Below, piece after piece: positions 62,041 to 64,000 of a stretch of 64,000 nucleotides of DNA (positions within the stretch are counted from its first letter, which is position 1; every line of letters starts with the position of its first letter). The position numbers were made by a program, and so were the translations under genes. The notes beneath the pieces are model-generated. The model had not been told where the DNA came from. It saw nothing but the letters and a program-made list of their open reading frames with translations, and made no database searches. This stretch comes from Bradyrhizobium lupini (lineage in GTDB: Bacteria > Pseudomonadota > Alphaproteobacteria > Rhizobiales > Xanthobacteraceae), in NCBI RefSeq assembly GCF_040939785.1, contig NZ_CP162553.1:1488001-1552000 (forward strand), written 5' to 3'.

Positions 62041-62325
62041 ATGAAATCGCATCGAGAGGCCCGGATCGCCGGGCTCAGCCTGGCGGCCGTGTACGCCATG
62101 TGTCTCCTACTGACCGCAATCAGCATGAGCTGGAGGCGCAGCCGCGGACGGCGCTGCAAAATCTTCTTCCTGGGCGGCGCGTCCGAACGCAAAAATTATT
62201 GGCGTAGCGCAAATCCCGCCCCTATGGTCTCCCAAAATCATAAATCCGGCGCTCCCCTGCGCTGGAACCGGGACGCCCGCGTTTGTCAAAGCTCACTTTG
62301 CCGGTCCGGCTCGCTCTTCTGGTGA
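62041..62325 (+). CDS. Possible small membrane protein (doubtful)
   Basis: 94-codon frame starting MKSHREARIAGLSLAAVYAM with one hydrophobic helix at residues 9-28 and GGGAG 8 bases before the ATG. The remainder is basic and unlike a folded domain, and it overlaps the start of the sensor-kinase gene by 43 bp. It may be an upstream leader peptide or a chance frame. Confidence 0.3.
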   Translation: MKSHREARIAGLSLAAVYAMCLLLTAISMSWRRSRGRRCKIFFLGGASERKNYWRSANPAPMVSQNHKSGAPLRWNRDARVCQSSLCRSGSLFW

Positions 62326-63791
62326 CGGGAACGATGTTGCCGCTGATCGTCTTCGCGGTCGGCATTGCCGTCTACAATTACAAACAGGACCGCAACGACG
62401 CGACCCGCCGCGTGCTGGAGAATGTGCGCAGCATGCGCCTCGTGCTGGACTCCGAGGTGCAGCGGATGACCGGCGGCCTGCAGGTGCTTGCACTGACGAA
62501 TTCGCTGCGCAACGACGACTTCCAGAGCTTCCGCCGCATCGCGCTCGGCTTCGTCGACCAGTACGGCAAAGGCGGCCTCGTGCTGATCTCCGATCGCAAG
62601 GGCCGGCTGTTGTTTTCCTCCGCGACCGAGGACACCGCAAGCCTGCCGCCACGCGGTCATCTTGAGATCATCGAGAAGGTGTTTGCGACCAGGTCGCCGC
62701 AATATTCCGACCTGTTCACCGGCGCGATCAACGGCCGGCAGGTGCTTACGGTCGAGGTTCCGGTGCTCCGCGACGGCGAAGTGATCTACGACCTCTGCTT
62801 CAGCCCGCCGGTCAGCACCTTTCAGGACCTGGTGGAAAAGCAACGGCCCGACCGGGATTGGACGGTCTCCCTGCTCGACACCAAGGCTATCGTGTTCGCG
62901 CGCACGCCGAACCCTACGGAGATCTTTGGCAAACGGGCTACCGGCGCACTGTACGAGAGTATGTTGCGCACGCCGGAAGCCGCACTCTCGACGGTTTCGC
63001 TCGACGGCGTCGCGTTGTCCACCGTCTATACGAGGTCGCGGCTGACCGGCTGGACCATCGTGGCCGGCGTCGCCGAGAGCTCGCTAATCGCTCCGCTCTG
63101 GCGCAACATCGCGATCACCAGTTTTATCGGCGGCGTCCTGCTGCTGACCGGCCTGACCTTCGCGGTCCGGATGGCGACCACGATCGCGCGCGGCGAGATG
63201 CTGCACGATCTCCTGATCGACGAGCTCAACCATCGCGTCAAGAACACGCTCGCGTTGATGCAGGCGATCGCGGTGCAGACCTTCCGCAGCGCCAGCCGGG
63301 ACGAGCGGGTAAAATTCGAGGGCCGGCTCGGCGCGCTGGCCGAGGCGCATAATTTGCTCAGCCAGGAGAAATGGGCGGGCTCCGAGCTGCGGGACGTGAT
63401 CGCCCGCGCGCTCCAGCCGTTCCTGCTGAATAATCCGGAGCGCATCCGCATGGCCGGACCCGCGGTGCCGCTGTCGCCGCGGCTCGCCGTGGTGCTGTCG
63501 ATGATCGTGCACGAGATCGCCACCAACGCGGCGAAATACGGCGCGCTATCCAACGAGACCGGCCGGGTGACGCTGGAGTGGCAGGTCGTCGCCGATGCGC
63601 CGAAGCCGCGGCTGCGCCTGATCTGGACCGAGATCGGCGGACCGCCGGTGACGGCGCCGGTGCAACGCGGCTTCGGCTCGCGCCTGATCGAGCGCAGCGC
63701 GCGCGACCAGCTCGGCGGCGAGGCAACGGTCGACTTCCTGCCCCGCGGCGTGGTCTGCACGGTGATTTGCGCGCTGGACGAGGCGCGATGA
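62283..63791 (+). CDS. HWE/HisKA_2-type sensor histidine kinase
   Basis: Up to 502 aa from TTG at 62283; ATG at 62334 (MLPLIVFAVGIAVYN) is an alternative but would cut into helix 1. Order: TM helix (residues 7-28), a Cache-like periplasmic sensor domain to about 275, TM helix (IAITSFIGGVLLLTGLTFAV), H-box LIDELNHRVKNTLALMQAIA, then the ATPase domain with VHEIATNAAKYGAL (N-box) and RGFGSRLIERSARDQLGG. It autophosphorylates on the H-box His. No response regulator is adjacent; HWE kinases are often orphans in these bacteria. Confidence 0.9.
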   Translation: MSKLTLPVRLALLVTGTMLPLIVFAVGIAVYNYKQDRNDATRRVLENVRSMRLVLDSEVQRMTGGLQVLALTNSLRNDDFQSFRRIALGFVDQYGKGGLVLISDRKGRLLFSSATEDTASLPPRGHLEIIEKVFATRSPQYSDLFTGAINGRQVLTVEVPVLRDGEVIYDLCFSPPVSTFQDLVEKQRPDRDWTVSLLDTKAIVFARTPNPTEIFGKRATGALYESMLRTPEAALSTVSLDGVALSTVYTRSRLTGWTIVAGVAESSLIAPLWRNIAITSFIGGVLLLTGLTFAVRMATTIARGEMLHDLLIDELNHRVKNTLALMQAIAVQTFRSASRDERVKFEGRLGALAEAHNLLSQEKWAGSELRDVIARALQPFLLNNPERIRMAGPAVPLSPRLAVVLSMIVHEIATNAAKYGALSNETGRVTLEWQVVADAPKPRLRLIWTEIGGPPVTAPVQRGFGSRLIERSARDQLGGEATVDFLPRGVVCTVICALDEAR

Positions 63792-63804
63792 ACGGAGGCC
63801 GGCA

Positions 63805-64000
63805 ATGAAGATCACTAGGGTTCGCACGCACATTCTCGAAGCAAAGCTGTCGCAGCCCTTTGCCTATTCGCGCGCCTGGTACGACACGCGCACCGCAATG
63901 CTGGTCGAGATCGAGACTGACAATGGTCTTGTCGGATGGGGTGAATGCTACGGCCCGGCGCGCATCACGGCGGCAGTGGTGCAGAGTATCGCTCCGTGGC
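63805..64000 (+). CDS. Enolase-superfamily (mandelate racemase/muconate lactonising) enzyme, N-terminal fragment
   Basis: 65 residues visible before the window edge: MKITRVRTHILEAKLSQPFA followed by the N-terminal capping-domain pattern (TRTAMLVEIETDNGLVGWGE). GGAGG lies 7 bases upstream of the ATG, and it follows the kinase gene by 13 bp. The active-site barrel is outside the window, so no substrate can be suggested. Confidence 0.85.
   Translation, partial: MKITRVRTHILEAKLSQPFAYSRAWYDTRTAMLVEIETDNGLVGWGECYGPARITAAVVQSIAPW

Overview
The window looks like a chromosomal segment of a Bradyrhizobium-type alphaproteobacterium. It is GC-rich and dense in ABC and TRAP transporters. It carries the nrtABC / narK-bjgb-flp-nasC nitrate assimilation set known from Bradyrhizobium, small secreted DUF1236 proteins, and several families of long intergenic palindromes typical of that group. 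No rRNA, tRNA, CRISPR array, transposase or phage gene was found.

Layout. 1-4.7 kb: RND efflux operon (TetR, adaptor, inner-membrane pump; pump cut by the window edge) with a perfect inverted repeat ahead of the regulator. 4.7-7.2 kb: two-subunit TPP decarboxylase (alpha subunit frameshifted), divergent from a cytochrome P450. 7.3-14.6 kb: seven tightly packed minus-strand genes, with an SsuABC-type ABC importer feeding an enolase-superfamily enzyme, a Gfo/Idh/MocA dehydrogenase, a DUF993 aldolase-like protein and a sugar-phosphate isomerase/epimerase; a TetR gene lies upstream. 15.8-20.9 kb: VOC protein, two PfkB-type kinases, a ferredoxin-reductase-like flavoprotein and an enoyl-CoA hydratase. 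20.9-33 kb: TRAP transporter with a frameshifted binding protein, IlvD/Edd dehydratase, divergent GntR regulator, uronate dehydrogenase, SMP-30 lactonase and aldehyde dehydrogenase, a set that fits oxidative hexuronate catabolism. 33-40 kb: E1/transketolase-like enzyme with a divergent Lrp regulator, zinc alcohol dehydrogenase, DMT exporter, aldo/keto reductase and a second SMP-30 protein.

40.3-52.9 kb is the nitrogen block. Minus strand: nrtA-nrtB-nrtC (nitrate ABC importer), then narK, bjgb (haemoglobin), flp (flavoprotein) and nasC (assimilatory nitrate reductase). Plus strand, divergent from nrtA: a formate/nitrite-family channel and a PP2C phosphatase-Ser/Thr kinase fusion with a C-terminal membrane anchor. 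Nitrate would enter by NrtABC or NarK and be reduced by NasC with electrons from Flp, while Bjgb handles nitric oxide; nitrite reductase and nasST are not in the window. Three sigma54-like promoter elements (nrtA, narK, channel gene) each sit exactly 112.5 bp from the centre of a TTGTGC-N3-GCACA palindrome; nrtA and the channel gene share one such palindrome symmetrically. This common promoter geometry, tying a phosphatase-kinase to nitrate and nitrite transport, is the most interesting signal in the window.

53-64 kb: two NAD(P)-binding SDR/NmrA-like proteins, one divergent from a LysR regulator; an intradiol dioxygenase; a beta-lactamase-fold esterase; a complete TRAP transporter; tiny membrane and secreted proteins; an HWE/HisKA_2-type sensor kinase; and the start of another enolase-superfamily gene cut by the right edge.
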